The notes: generated by a model not told the origin, from the sequence alone. A DNA stretch of 64,000 bases from Kitasatospora sp. NBC_01246 (GCF_036226505.1 NZ_CP108484.1:5642001-5706000); one strand, 5' to 3'. Numbered from the stretch's first letter, positions 18,335 to 27,009 are shown. Numbers and translations: made by a program.

Positions 18335-20827
18335 CTACCCGTCGGCGCGCCCCCGGTGGGCGGCCCGGCGGATCCGGCGCGGTGTGCGGGTGGGCCGGTG
18401 GCGGAGCCGGCCGAAGACCCCGGTCAGGGTGGTGACGGCGGCCGCGGCCAGCGCGAGGAGCAGTCCCTCGGTCAGACCGGGCGGGCGGAACGAGCAGCTG
18501 ATCCGGTCCGCGCCGGCGCCGAGCGGGACACCGATCATGCCGAGGACGGAGGTGGGCGCGGTGGGCCGGCCGCCGCCGGTCGCGCAGGTCCAGCCCGCGG
18601 TGGCCGGGACGGAGAGCAGCGCCGTCCCGGTGCTGCCGGGCGGGAGGGCGGCGGCCAGGGTGTGCCCGCCGGCCGTGACCGAGCGGGCGCCGGTCGCGGT
18701 GAGCCGCGCGACGGCCGCGTCCAGCGCGCCGGGCCGCAGACAGCCGACCGGCCGGGCCGGGACCTGGGTGACGGTGTCCGCGCGCAGCACGACCCGCACC
18801 ACGCCGTCGGCGGGCACCGTCCCCAGCTCGTGGATCGGCACGGCGGTGGTCGGCTGCTCGCCGTCGCTGCGGTAGGTCGTGGCGAGGCCGCTCACCGTGC
18901 CGTCGAACCAGACCCCGTGGAAGTACGCGGTGGCGCCCGGGGTGCAGGCCGCGGTGAACGCGGTGCCGTCCGAACCGGCGGGGGTGGCGGGGACGGACCA
19001 GCCGCTGCTGCCGTGCTCCGCCGGCTCCGGACCGCCGGCCGAGACCAGCCCGGGGACGTCGTAGACCGGGCCGCCGAGCAGCGACTCCTGGCGCGACCAG
19101 ACCGAGGAGGTGTCCGGGGCGGAGCCCGCCGGGAGGACGGTGACCAGCGGGGGAGCGGCGGACCGGGCGACCGTGAAGCCGTTCGGCGCCGGCCCGTCGG
19201 CGAGCTGGGTCCGGACGGCGAACAGCGCCCGTCCGACCGGGTCCGTGACGCTCCGGGTGAGCCGCCCGCCGGCCGACCAGCCGGCGCCCAGGTCGTGCAG
19301 CAGCAGCGCGGTGACGGTGGGCAGGGACCCGCTGGAGTAGCCGCCGCCCTGGCCGTCGAGCAGCAGCGGGTCGTTCGGGGTGAAGGCGTGCGGTCCCGGG
19401 TCGCTCCGGGCCCGCGGCCAGTCGGCGGCCTGCCGCAGCGCCGCGTGCGCGGCCCGGACGGCGGCGCCCGAGGGCGTCCCGGCGGCCGGTGTGCCCAGCG
19501 CGGCGTAGGCCGACCAGACCGCTCCGCCGAGCACCGCTGCGCCCAGGACGGCGGTCGCGGCGGCGCCCGCCCGGCGGTCGGTGTGCCGGTGCTCCAGGGT
19601 CCACAGCGCGGCGAGCAGCACCGCGCCGCCCAGCGCGAGGAGGGCCCAGGTCGACCCGTGCACCGAGCGGTGCGCCGCCGCGATCCCGGCCACCAGGGCG
19701 ACCACGGCGGCGCCGCCGAGCAGCGTCGGGGTGTCGGGTCGGTGCACCAGCGAGACCCAGCCGGCCAGCACCAGCAGCCCGCTGAGCACGAAGGCCGCCC
19801 GGTAGGGGCCGCCGGCCGGGATGGCCAGGCCGTGCCAGACCAGCACGGTCGGCGTCCAGACGAAGCTCAGCACCACCATGGCCAGCAGGGCGCACCAGAC
19901 GATCCGCTCCCGGGGCCGCACCCGCCGGTTGAACGGCAGCCCGGCCACCAGCAGCAGGCCGAGCAGGCCGATCGAGACGTCCGGCAGCGGCCGCCCGCTC
20001 TGGGTGCCGGGCAGCAACTGGGCGAGGTGCCCGCCGAGCCCGGAGGGGCCGAGCGGCTGGACGGGGGACTCGGGCTGCGCCTCCTGGGCGGCCCGGACGC
20101 CGACGAACAGCACCGGCGCGGCGAGCAGCACCCCGAGGCCGGCCGTGGTGACCGCCCGACCGGTCACCCGGACCACGGCCTTGAACGGCCGCCGGACGGC
20201 CGCCAGCCGCACCGCGAGCACCAAGCCGGCCGTGATGGTGGCCATCGCGGCGGTGTAGAGGTTGCCCGCCCAGGCGAGGGCGACGCAGAGGGTGCCGGCC
20301 ACCCAGCGGCGCTCGTGCAGGCACCAGTCGCCGGCCAGGACGAGCAGCGGCAGCGAGACCAGGCCCCAGAGCCACATCGGGGCCGTCCCGCCCACGGTCG
20401 GCACCCAGGCGCAGAGCCCGTAGCCGAGGGCGGCGACCGCCCGCAGCCAGCGCGGGCCGGCGTGCAGGCGGCCCAGCGCGTGGGTCATCAGGCCGGTGCC
20501 CAGGCCGATGCTGCCCAGTGCCACCAGGAAGACCGCGAGCTGGGCCTGGTCGCGCGGCAGCAGCGCGGCCGGCCAGGAGAACGGGTTCATCAGGTAGGCG
20601 AAGAAGTCGGCCAGGAACGGCGCGCCGTACCCGCTGTTCCAGGTGAACAGCAGGTCCCCGGCGGTCTCGCCGTGGACGAGGTCCCACAGCTGGGCGTGGA
20701 ACGGCACCGCCGTCTCCGCGGCCCCGGGCGGCCAGGCCCCGCGCAGGGCGGCGGCGAGCGCGTAGCCGGCCATGCCCAGGCCCGCCGCGACCCCGCAGGC
20801 CAACGCCTCCCGCCGTCGCTCGGCCAT
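18335..20827 (-). CDS. YfhO-family polytopic membrane protein (putative GT-C-type glycosyltransferase)
   Basis: This protein of about 830 residues has many hydrophobic helices in its first 480 or so residues and one near the C-terminus (TEGLLLALAAAAVTTLTGVFG), with a large extracytoplasmic part between. The N-terminal segment AQLWDLVHGETAGDLLFTWN followed by GYGAPFLADFFAYLMNPF fits the YfhO family. Its Bacillus and Listeria members glycosylate lipoteichoic acid or related polymers from lipid-linked sugars. The substrate here is unknown. I chose the ATG at 20827 (MAERRREALACG); an in-frame ATG at 20878 would add 17 residues. The gene stands alone between the subtilase and a broken Uma2 gene. 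Confidence 0.8.
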   Translation of the reverse strand: MAERRREALACGVAAGLGMAGYALAAALRGAWPPGAAETAVPFHAQLWDLVHGETAGDLLFTWNSGYGAPFLADFFAYLMNPFSWPAALLPRDQAQLAVFLVALGSIGLGTGLMTHALGRLHAGPRWLRAVAALGYGLCAWVPTVGGTAPMWLWGLVSLPLLVLAGDWCLHERRWVAGTLCVALAWAGNLYTAAMATITAGLVLAVRLAAVRRPFKAVVRVTGRAVTTAGLGVLLAAPVLFVGVRAAQEAQPESPVQPLGPSGLGGHLAQLLPGTQSGRPLPDVSIGLLGLLLVAGLPFNRRVRPRERIVWCALLAMVVLSFVWTPTVLVWHGLAIPAGGPYRAAFVLSGLLVLAGWVSLVHRPDTPTLLGGAAVVALVAGIAAAHRSVHGSTWALLALGGAVLLAALWTLEHRHTDRRAGAAATAVLGAAVLGGAVWSAYAALGTPAAGTPSGAAVRAAHAALRQAADWPRARSDPGPHAFTPNDPLLLDGQGGGYSSGSLPTVTALLLHDLGAGWSAGGRLTRSVTDPVGRALFAVRTQLADGPAPNGFTVARSAAPPLVTVLPAGSAPDTSSVWSRQESLLGGPVYDVPGLVSAGGPEPAEHGSSGWSVPATPAGSDGTAFTAACTPGATAYFHGVWFDGTVSGLATTYRSDGEQPTTAVPIHELGTVPADGVVRVVLRADTVTQVPARPVGCLRPGALDAAVARLTATGARSVTAGGHTLAAALPPGSTGTALLSVPATAGWTCATGGGRPTAPTSVLGMIGVPLGAGADRISCSFRPPGLTEGLLLALAAAAVTTLTGVFGRLRHRPTRTPRRIRRAAHRGRADG

Positions 20828-20993
20828 GGTGATTCGCCCCGTTCCACGAGGAATGCCGGACCAGTTCGTCGCGAGCATAGACGCGCCCCGGGCGCTGGTT
20901 CCGCCTCCCGCGCTCCCCCGTGGGAGTGACGTCCGGCGGGATCCCGCCGAGTAGCCCGAGAGCGTCCGTCAGGATGCCCGTACGGGAGGAATC

Positions 20994-21205
20994 ATGAGCA
21001 TCGAGCCGTACCCCGACTGGCTCCGCCCCCGGTCGGCGGGTACACCGCCGAGGACCTCGACCGGCTGCCGGATCTCCCGCCGCACACCGAGTTGCTCGAC
21101 GGGAGCCTGATCTTCGTGAGTCCGCACACGCTGTTCCGTATGGCGACCCTCAAGCGGTCGGAGCGCGCGCTCGACGACTGCGTGCCGGATCGAGCGTCCG
21201 GATAG
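20994..21205 (+). pseudogene. Broken Uma2-like (DUF820) gene fragment
   Basis: ATG 20994, behind GGGAGGA, starts MSIEPYPDWLRP. The frame then slips in a run of five C (about 21026-21031) and ends early. In the +1-shifted frame the typical Uma2 sequence resumes (GGYTAEDLDRLPDLPPHTEL, then LLDGSLIFVSPHTLFRMATL) and stops at TAG 21203. One extra C would restore about 70 residues, but even so the usual 190-residue endonuclease-like domain is missing its C-terminal two thirds, including the catalytic region. It is therefore a truncated relic with a frameshift. Intact Uma2 genes are abundant and mobile in Streptomyces. Confidence 0.7.
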
Positions 21206-21239
21206 TGGACGCGAAGTGTCAGCCCCTGGGACGGCGGAG

Positions 21240-21245
21240 TAGGGT
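21240..21245 (+). promoter_or_regulatory. Candidate -10 box for a leaderless leuB mRNA
   Basis: TAGGGT ends 6 bases before the leuB ATG, the spacing typical of leaderless streptomycete transcripts. No Shine-Dalgarno sequence fits that ATG well. The -35 is weak. Confidence 0.35.
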
Positions 21246-21251
21246 CCGAGC

Positions 21252-22289
21252 ATGTCTCGCACCATTCGTCTCGCAGTAGTTCCCGGTGACGGCATCGGCC
21301 AGGAAGTGGTGGCCGAAGGCCTCAAGGTCCTTGGCGCGGCGCTGCCCGCCGACGTGAAGCTGGAGACCACCGAGTACGACCTCGGCGCCCGGCGCTACCA
21401 CCGCACCGGCGAGACGCTGCCGGACAGCGTGCTGGCGGAGCTGAAGACCCACGACGCGATCCTGCTCGGCGCCATCGGCGACCCGAGCGTCCCGTCCGGC
21501 GTGCTGGAGCGCGGGCTGCTGCTGAAGCTGCGGTTCGCCTTCGACCACCACATCAACCTGCGGCCGGGCCGGCTCTTCCCGGGCGTGGCGTCGCCGCTGG
21601 CCGGTGACCCCGCGATCGACTTCGTGGTCGTCCGCGAGGGCACCGAGGGCCCGTACGTCGGCAACGGCGGCTCGCTGCGCACCGGCACCGAGCACGAGGT
21701 GGCCACCGAGGTCAGCCTGAACACCGCCTACGGCATCGAGCGGGTCGTCCGCGACGCCTACCGCCGGGCCCAGGCGCGGCCGCGCAAGAAGCTGACCCTC
21801 GTCCACAAGAACAACGTGCTGGTGCACGCCGGTCACCTGTGGACGCGGATCTTCGAGCAGGTCGGCCGGGAGTTCCCCGAGGTCACCACCGACTACCTGC
21901 ACGTCGACGCGGCGACCATCTTCTTCGTCACCCAGCCGGAGCGGTTCGACGTGATCGTCACCGACAACCTGTTCGGCGACATCCTGACCGACCTGGCCGC
22001 CGCCGTCACCGGCGGGATCGGCCTGGCCGCCAGCGGCAACATCAACCCGAGCGGCGACTTCCCGTCGATGTTCGAGCCCGTGCACGGCTCCGCCCCGGAC
22101 ATCGCGGGCCAGGGCAAGGCCGACCCGACCGCCACCGTGCTCTCGGTCGCCATGCTGCTGGAGCACCTCGGCTTCGCCACCGAGGCCGCCGCGGTCGAGG
22201 CCGCGGTCGCCGCGGACCTGACCGAGCGCACCGGCACCCGCAGCACCTCCCAGGTCGGCGACGCGCTCGCCGCCCGAGTATCCGGCTGA
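21252..22289 (+). CDS. leuB: 3-isopropylmalate dehydrogenase
   Basis: LeuB (345 residues) oxidatively decarboxylates 3-isopropylmalate, the third leucine-specific step; in the citramalate route it also acts on methylmalate. The family hallmarks are VVPGDGIGQEVV at the N-terminus, the substrate-binding arginines and Lys/Asp catalytic set (VREGTEGPYVGNGG, LVHKNNVLVHAGHLW) and the dehydrogenase signature (NLFGDILTDLAAAVTGGIGL). The C-terminal FEPVHGSAPDIAGQGKADPT binds NAD. ATG 21252 follows a candidate -10 box directly. It precedes ilvE by 247 bases. Confidence 0.98.
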   Translation: MSRTIRLAVVPGDGIGQEVVAEGLKVLGAALPADVKLETTEYDLGARRYHRTGETLPDSVLAELKTHDAILLGAIGDPSVPSGVLERGLLLKLRFAFDHHINLRPGRLFPGVASPLAGDPAIDFVVVREGTEGPYVGNGGSLRTGTEHEVATEVSLNTAYGIERVVRDAYRRAQARPRKKLTLVHKNNVLVHAGHLWTRIFEQVGREFPEVTTDYLHVDAATIFFVTQPERFDVIVTDNLFGDILTDLAAAVTGGIGLAASGNINPSGDFPSMFEPVHGSAPDIAGQGKADPTATVLSVAMLLEHLGFATEAAAVEAAVAADLTERTGTRSTSQVGDALAARVSG

Positions 22290-22536
22290 CAGGCCGGATC
22301 CGACACGCGGGATCAGGCCGGGAGGCCGGATCCGACAAGCGGTGTTCCGGCCGAAGGGGCCGGGGCGCACAAGCGCACAACCGCGGCCGCCGACTCCTCC
22401 TGGGGTCGACAGCTGTTCGGCACGGCCCTCTGGATGCGAGTATCGACAGTGGGCCGTGCCGTCGTGCGTTCGTTCGCCGAAACGTTCACCCGACGGAGGC
22501 GGCCCGGACCAACCCCACGGTGAAGGACACACAGCC
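22290..22536. other. leuB-ilvE spacer with direct repeat and long-range hairpin
   Basis: A roughly 20-base sequence (GGCCGGATCCGACA.GCGG) occurs twice, near 22292 and 22326. Further on, GGCACGGCCC (22419-22428) pairs perfectly with 22451-22460 around a 22-base loop, about 80 bases before ilvE. This could be a leuB terminator or part of an ilvE leader; I see no leader peptide. Confidence 0.4.
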
Positions 22537-23649
22537 ATGAGCACGCCCACCCAGGCGCCCATCACGTTCGACCTCAAGCCCTCCGCGCACCCGCTGTCCG
22601 ACGCGGAGCGCGAGGCCCGGCTGGCCAACCCCGGCTTCGGGAGGATCTTCACCGACCACATGGTCACCATCCGGTGGACCGAGGGCCTGGGCTGGCACGA
22701 CGCCCAGCTGGCGCCGTACGCGCCGCTGGAGATCGACCCGGCGAACATGACGCTGCACTACGGTCAGTCGATCTTCGAGGGCCTGAAGGCCTACCGCCAG
22801 GCCGACGGCTCGATCGCGACCTTCCGCCCGGAGGCCAACGCCGCCCGCTTCCAGGCCTCCGCCCGCCGGCTGGCCATGCCGGAGCTGCCGATCGAGACCT
22901 TCGTCGAGGCCGTCGAGCACCTGGTCCAGCAGGAGCAGAACTGGGTGCCGAACGAGCAGGAGCAGAGCCTCTACCTGCGGCCCTTCATGTTCGCCACCGA
23001 GGTGGGCCTGGGTGTGCGCCCGGCCAACTCCTACCTCTTCATGATCATCGCCTCGCCGGCCGGCGCCTACTTCTCCGGTGGCGTCAAGCCGGTCTCGGTC
23101 TGGCTCTCCGAGGACTACGTCCGCGCCGCGCCGGGCGGCACCGGTGCCGCCAAGTGCGCCGGCAACTACGCCGCCTCGCTGGTCGCCCAGGCCGAGGCCG
23201 CCGCCAAGGGCTGCGACCAGGTGGTCTGGCTCGACGCCGCCGAGCACCGGTGGATCGAGGAGATGGGCGGGATGAACCTGTACTTCGTCTTCGGCGAGGG
23301 CAAGGACGCGACGATCGTCACCCCCGAGCTCTCCGGCGCGCTGCTCCCCGGCATCACCCGCGACTCGCTGCTCCAGCTCGCCGCCGACCTCGGCTACGCC
23401 GTCGAGGAGCGGAAGATCTCCACCGAGGAGTGGAAGCGGGGCAACGCCGACGGCACCCTCACCGAGGTCTTCGCGTGCGGCACCGCCGCCGTCATCACCC
23501 CGGTCGGCTCGGTCAAGTCCCGCGGCGGGGACTGGACCGTCGGCGCCGGAGAGCCCGGCCCCACCACCATGGAGCTGCGCCGGGCGCTGCTGGCCATCCA
23601 GGGCGGCCAGCGCCCCGACACCCACGGCTGGCTGCACAAGATCGTCTGA
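22537..23649 (+). CDS. ilvE: Branched-chain amino acid aminotransferase
   Basis: IlvE (370 residues) is a fold-type IV PLP enzyme that exchanges amino groups between glutamate and the 2-keto acids of Ile, Val and Leu. The PLP lysine lies in GAAKCAGNYAAS (about residue 210). Conserved segments include HYGQSIFEGLKAYR, LYLRPFMFATE and EEMGGMNLYFVF. ATG 22537 follows GAAGGA at a good distance. The length is typical of the actinobacterial form. It lies between leuB and cimA, consistent with the last step of the same pathway. Confidence 0.97.
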   Translation: MSTPTQAPITFDLKPSAHPLSDAEREARLANPGFGRIFTDHMVTIRWTEGLGWHDAQLAPYAPLEIDPANMTLHYGQSIFEGLKAYRQADGSIATFRPEANAARFQASARRLAMPELPIETFVEAVEHLVQQEQNWVPNEQEQSLYLRPFMFATEVGLGVRPANSYLFMIIASPAGAYFSGGVKPVSVWLSEDYVRAAPGGTGAAKCAGNYAASLVAQAEAAAKGCDQVVWLDAAEHRWIEEMGGMNLYFVFGEGKDATIVTPELSGALLPGITRDSLLQLAADLGYAVEERKISTEEWKRGNADGTLTEVFACGTAAVITPVGSVKSRGGDWTVGAGEPGPTTMELRRALLAIQGGQRPDTHGWLHKIV

Positions 23650-23729
23650 TCCGGAGCCGCCCCGGCCCGTGCCGTTTCGGATCGCGAGACGGCCGGGCCG
23701 GACTCCGGAGGGTGTGCCACACTGCGAGC

Positions 23730-23780
23730 GTGTCCTCGCTTTCGCTGATCATTAGCAGCAGGCGCGCCGGTCCGCAGTGA
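23730..23780 (+). CDS. Putative cimA leader peptide, 16 residues
   Basis: GTG 23730 opens the short frame MSSLSLIISSRRAGPQ ending at TGA 23778. It has two Leu and two Ile in a run of five residues. A 9-bp perfect hairpin begins 2 bases after the stop (23782-23790 with 23799-23807), and a terminator with T-runs follows at 23833, about 155 bases before cimA. The layout (leader, hairpin, terminator, gene) copies that of ilvB. The weak point is the ribosome binding site: GGAGGG at 23706 is too far away, so the peptide may be read from a leaderless transcript or another start. Confidence 0.6.
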   Translation: MSSLSLIISSRRAGPQ

Positions 23781-23832
23781 CCGCTCCGCAGTACCCGATG
23801 CGGAGCGACCACCAGCGTCCAGACCCGCGCGC

Positions 23833-23865
23833 AGACCTCTCGCACCCGCGAGGGGTCTTTTGCTT
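23833..23865 (+). terminator. Attenuator-type terminator upstream of cimA
   Basis: AGACCTCTCGC (23833-23843) pairs with GCGAGGGGTCT (23848-23858), with one T-G wobble, and is followed by TTTGCTTTT. It lies after the leader frame and before cimA, so it is either a regulated attenuator or the ilvE terminator. Confidence 0.7.
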
Positions 23866-24015
23866 TTCGGGCCCAGCCCGAACGGCACACCCCCGGACCG
23901 GCCGGAGCCCCCACAAGGGGCCGAGCGACACCGGGCGCGCGCGGGATGCTGGACAGTGGAGCCGGATCAGAACCGGCAGAGCAGTACCAACCTCCCGGAA
24001 CGGAGACCCAGGGCC

Positions 24016-25641
24016 ATGACCCAGGCCAGCAACCGCACCGACGACAGCTTCCACGTCTTCGACACCACCCTGCGCGACGGCGCGCAGCGCGAGGGCATCA
24101 ACCTCACGGTGGCCGACAAGCTGACCATTGCCCGGTATCTGGACGAGTTCGGGGTCGGGTTCATCGAGGGCGGCTGGCCCGGCGCCAACCCGCGGGACAC
24201 CGAGTTCTTCGCCCGGGCCGCCGCCGAACTGGACCTCCGGCACGCCCAGCTGGTCGCCTTCGGCGCCACCCGGCGGGCCGGCGGCAAGGCGGCCGAGGAC
24301 CCGCAGCTGGCCGCCCTGGTGACCTCCGGCGCCCCGGTGATCACCCTGGTCGCCAAGGCCCACGACCGGCACGTCGAACTGGCGCTGCGCACCACGCTGG
24401 ACGAGAACCTGGAGATGATCCGGGACAGCGTGGCCTACCTGCGCTCCCAGGACCGCCGGGTGTTCATCGACTGCGAGCACTTCTTCGACGGCTACAAGGC
24501 CAACCGCGCCTACGCCCTGGCGGTGGTCCGCGCCGCGCACGAGGCCGGTGCCGACGTGGTGGTGCTCTGCGACACCAACGGCGGGATGCTGCCGGCCGGC
24601 GTCCGCGACATCGTCGCCGACGTCCTCGCCGACTCCGCGACCTACAAGCCCGGTGCCCGGATCGGCATCCACGCCCAGGACGACACCGGCTGCGCCGTCG
24701 CCAACACGCTGGCCGCGGTGGACTCGGGTGCCACCCACGTCCAGTGCACCGCCAACGGCTACGGCGAGCGGGTCGGCAACGCCAACCTGTTCCCGGTGGT
24801 CGGCGCGCTGGAGATCAAGTACGACCGCCGGGTGCTGCCGCCCGGCAGCCTGGCCGAGATGACCCGGATCTCGCACGCGGTCGCCGAGGTGGTCAACCTG
24901 GCGCCCTCCACCCACCAGCCGTACGTCGGCCACTCCGCCTTCGCGCACAAGGCCGGTCTGCACGCCTCCGCGATCAAGGTCGACCCGGACCTCTACCAGC
25001 ACATCGACCCGGAGACGGTCGGCAACACCATGCGGATGCTGGTCTCCGACATGGCCGGCCGCGCCTCGGTCGAGCTCAAGGGCAAGGAGCTCGGCTACGA
25101 CCTGTCCAGCGACCGGGACCTGGCCGGCCGGGTGGTCGTCAGGGTCAAGGAGCAGGAGAACCTCGGCTACACCTACGAGTCCGCCGACGCCTCCTTCGAG
25201 CTGCTGCTCCGTGACGAGGTGCGCGGCAGCCGCGAGCGCTTCTACACCCTGGAGTCCTGGCGGACCATCAGCGAGCAGGGCCCGCAGGGCTTCGCGGGCA
25301 ACGAGGCGACGGTCAAGGTCTGGGCCAAGGGCGAGCGCCGGATCGCCACCGGCGAGGGCAACGGCCCGGTCGACGCGCTGGACAAGGCGCTGCGCACCGC
25401 GCTGGAGCGGATCTACCCGCAGCTGGCCAAGCTGGAGCTGGTCGACTACAAGGTCCGCATCCTGGAGGGCCAGCACGGCACCGGTTCCAAGACACGGGTA
25501 CTGATCGAGTCCACCGACGGCACCACCAGTTGGTCCACCGTCGGGGTGGCCGACAACGTGATCGCCGCGTCCTGGCTGGCCCTGGACGACGCCTACACCT
25601 ACGGCCTGCTGCGGGCCGGCCTGGAGCCGTCCGCCGGGTGA
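24016..25641 (+). CDS. cimA: (R)-citramalate synthase / 2-isopropylmalate synthase family
   Basis: This 541-residue enzyme belongs to the long LeuA-like family of the CimA type. It would condense pyruvate with acetyl-CoA to citramalate, opening a threonine-independent isoleucine route that feeds LeuCD and LeuB. The N-terminal TIM barrel begins FDTTLRDGAQREGINLT, with EGGWPGANPRDTEFF typical of the CimA subgroup. The metal ligands lie in IGIHAQDDTGCA (about residue 216) and the C-terminal LeuA allosteric domain spans residues about 410-541. I chose ATG 24016 because the frame further upstream crosses the leader region. The adjoining leuB and ilvE support the role. True isopropylmalate synthase activity cannot be excluded by sequence alone. 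Confidence 0.9.
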   Translation: MTQASNRTDDSFHVFDTTLRDGAQREGINLTVADKLTIARYLDEFGVGFIEGGWPGANPRDTEFFARAAAELDLRHAQLVAFGATRRAGGKAAEDPQLAALVTSGAPVITLVAKAHDRHVELALRTTLDENLEMIRDSVAYLRSQDRRVFIDCEHFFDGYKANRAYALAVVRAAHEAGADVVVLCDTNGGMLPAGVRDIVADVLADSATYKPGARIGIHAQDDTGCAVANTLAAVDSGATHVQCTANGYGERVGNANLFPVVGALEIKYDRRVLPPGSLAEMTRISHAVAEVVNLAPSTHQPYVGHSAFAHKAGLHASAIKVDPDLYQHIDPETVGNTMRMLVSDMAGRASVELKGKELGYDLSSDRDLAGRVVVRVKEQENLGYTYESADASFELLLRDEVRGSRERFYTLESWRTISEQGPQGFAGNEATVKVWAKGERRIATGEGNGPVDALDKALRTALERIYPQLAKLELVDYKVRILEGQHGTGSKTRVLIESTDGTTSWSTVGVADNVIAASWLALDDAYTYGLLRAGLEPSAG

Positions 25642-25651
25642 GCCCCCGGGT

Positions 25652-25689
25652 GGTGCGGCCCACGGACCCCCTGGTCCGGTGGCCGCACC
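25652..25689. terminator. Terminator between cimA and conservon 1
   Basis: GGTGCGGCC (25652-25660) pairs with GGCCGCACC (25681-25689), with an inner CGGACC/GGTCCG stem. It is placed between convergent genes and can act in both directions. Confidence 0.65.
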
Positions 25690-25708
25690 GCCCCGGTGGC
25701 CGCCCCGT

Positions 25709-26293
25709 TCACCGCAGGCGGGCGAGGAGGGCGTGTTCGACGAGGGTGATGAGGGCGCTCTTGGCGCTGTCGCGTCGTCGGGCGTCGAGGGTGATGACGG
25801 GGGTGTCGGGGCCGAGTTGGAGTGCTTCGCGGACTTCGTCGCCGGTGTGGGGCTGGTGTCCGTCGAAGCCGTTGAGGGCGACGACGAAGGGGAGTCCGCT
25901 GTTCTCGAAGTAGTCGAGGGCGGGGAAGCAGTCGGCGAGGCGGCGGGTGTCGACGAGGACGACGGCTCCGATGGCGCCTCGGACGAGGTCGTCCCACATG
26001 AACCAGAAGCGGTCCTGTCCGGGGGTGCCGAAGAGGTAGAGGATGAGGTCTTCGTCGAGGGTGATGCGGCCGAAGTCCATGGCGACGGTGGTGGTCGTCT
26101 TGCCGGAGACGTGGCTGAGGTCGTCGATGCCGGCGGACGCGGAGGTCATGACGGCTTCGGTGCGCAGGGGGTTGATCTCGGAGACGGCGCCGACGAGCGT
26201 GGTCTTGCCGACACCGAAGCCGCCGGCGACGACGATCTTCGCGGAGGTGGTGGCGCGGGTGGGGGCGGCCGCGTTAGAGCTTGCGAAGTCCAC
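25709..26293 (-). CDS. cvnD: Conservon 1 GTP-binding protein (CvnD)
   Basis: This 194-residue small Ras-like GTPase of the conservon family is expected to work at the membrane with CvnA, CvnB and CvnC as a prokaryotic G-protein-like signalling complex. The P-loop is GGFGVGKTTLV (about residues 24-34), the switch II region is LFGTPGQDRFWFMWDDL, and the base-specificity motif is ALNGFDG in place of NKXD. GTG 26293 overlaps the end of cvnC by 20 bases, implying coupled translation. It is the last gene of the minus-strand operon; no P450 (cvnE) gene follows. Bases 25713-26242 are identical to the cvnD of conservon 2. The two proteins differ only in a short N-terminal stretch (SSNAAAPTRATT against SSNGATRATT). 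Confidence 0.96.
   Translation of the reverse strand: MDFASSNAAAPTRATTSAKIVVAGGFGVGKTTLVGAVSEINPLRTEAVMTSASAGIDDLSHVSGKTTTTVAMDFGRITLDEDLILYLFGTPGQDRFWFMWDDLVRGAIGAVVLVDTRRLADCFPALDYFENSGLPFVVALNGFDGHQPHTGDEVREALQLGPDTPVITLDARRRDSAKSALITLVEHALLARLR
25713..26242. repeat. Near-perfect duplication, copy 1 (cvnD)
   Basis: By reading line against line I find no difference over 530 bases between this stretch and 31442-31971 (offset 5729). Beyond it the copies show scattered changes and a 6-base indel, then match again into the 3' end of cvnC. Confidence 0.95.
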
Positions 26294-26972
26294 TGAGGAC
26301 CCTTTCGAGCAGCGTGACGTCGGGCTGGTTTCCGGATTCGCCGCCGGAAGCGGGCTGGTGGATGGCGACCAGGCCGGCTTCGGCCAGGTCGGCCACGAGG
26401 ATGCGGGCCACCCCCAGAGGGAGGGAGAGCAGCGCCGACACCTCGGCGACGGACTTGACCTCGGTGCACAAGGTGCAGATCCGCTGGTGCTCGGGGAGCA
26501 GGGTGGCCAGGCGCTGCGGGTCGACGTCGGCCGAGACGAGCGCCTCCAGCGCCAGCTCGTAGCGCGGTCTGGTCCGCCCGCCGGTCATCGCGAACGGCCG
26601 GATCAGCGGGCCCGAGTCGTAGTCGTCCTCGAACTCCTCGACGTACCCCGGCTCCTGGGCCGGCTCCTGGCCGGGACCGGAGTGGTGCCGGCCGGGCTGC
26701 GGGGCGGGGGCGGAGTGCCGGCCGGGGAGGTGGCCGTCCGTCCTGCCCGGGGCCGGCCAGCCGGCCGGGGGCGCGTCGTACGAGGGCTGCTGCCGGCCGT
26801 ACTGGTCGTACTGCTCCTGCGGGTACGGCTGGCCGTACTGCTGCTGGCCGTACTGGCCGTACTGGCCGTGCTGCTGACCGTGGCCGGCGACGCCGGGTGC
26901 TCCGAAGGCGTCATGGCCCGTGCCAGGGTACGGAACGCCGTACTGGCCGCTGCGGTCGTCGGGCGGTGTCAC
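26274..26972 (-). CDS. cvnC: Conservon 1 DUF742 protein (CvnC) with long Tyr/Gln-rich N-terminus
   Basis: This 232-residue protein has the DUF742 domain in its last 110 residues (PLIRPFAMTGGRTRPRYELA, VAEVSALLSLPLGVARILVA, QPDVTLLERVLSGLRKL), a winged-helix-like fold common to conservons. The first 120 residues are low-complexity and rich in Tyr, Gln, Gly and Pro (GQYGQYGQQQYGQPYPQEQY); they are absent from the conservon 2 partner, which has only a short Gly/Tyr tail. I chose GTG 26972, preceded by GAGGAGAGG. A GTG at 26987 is in frame but overlaps that ribosome binding site. It is separated from cvnB by a hairpin-rich 160-base spacer and overlaps cvnD by 20 bases. Confidence 0.93.
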   Translation of the reverse strand: MTPPDDRSGQYGVPYPGTGHDAFGAPGVAGHGQQHGQYGQYGQQQYGQPYPQEQYDQYGRQQPSYDAPPAGWPAPGRTDGHLPGRHSAPAPQPGRHHSGPGQEPAQEPGYVEEFEDDYDSGPLIRPFAMTGGRTRPRYELALEALVSADVDPQRLATLLPEHQRICTLCTEVKSVAEVSALLSLPLGVARILVADLAEAGLVAIHQPASGGESGNQPDVTLLERVLSGLRKL

Positions 26973-27009
26973 GGTTCCTCTCCTCACAAGGTGCGGCGGT
27001 GCGGTGCGA

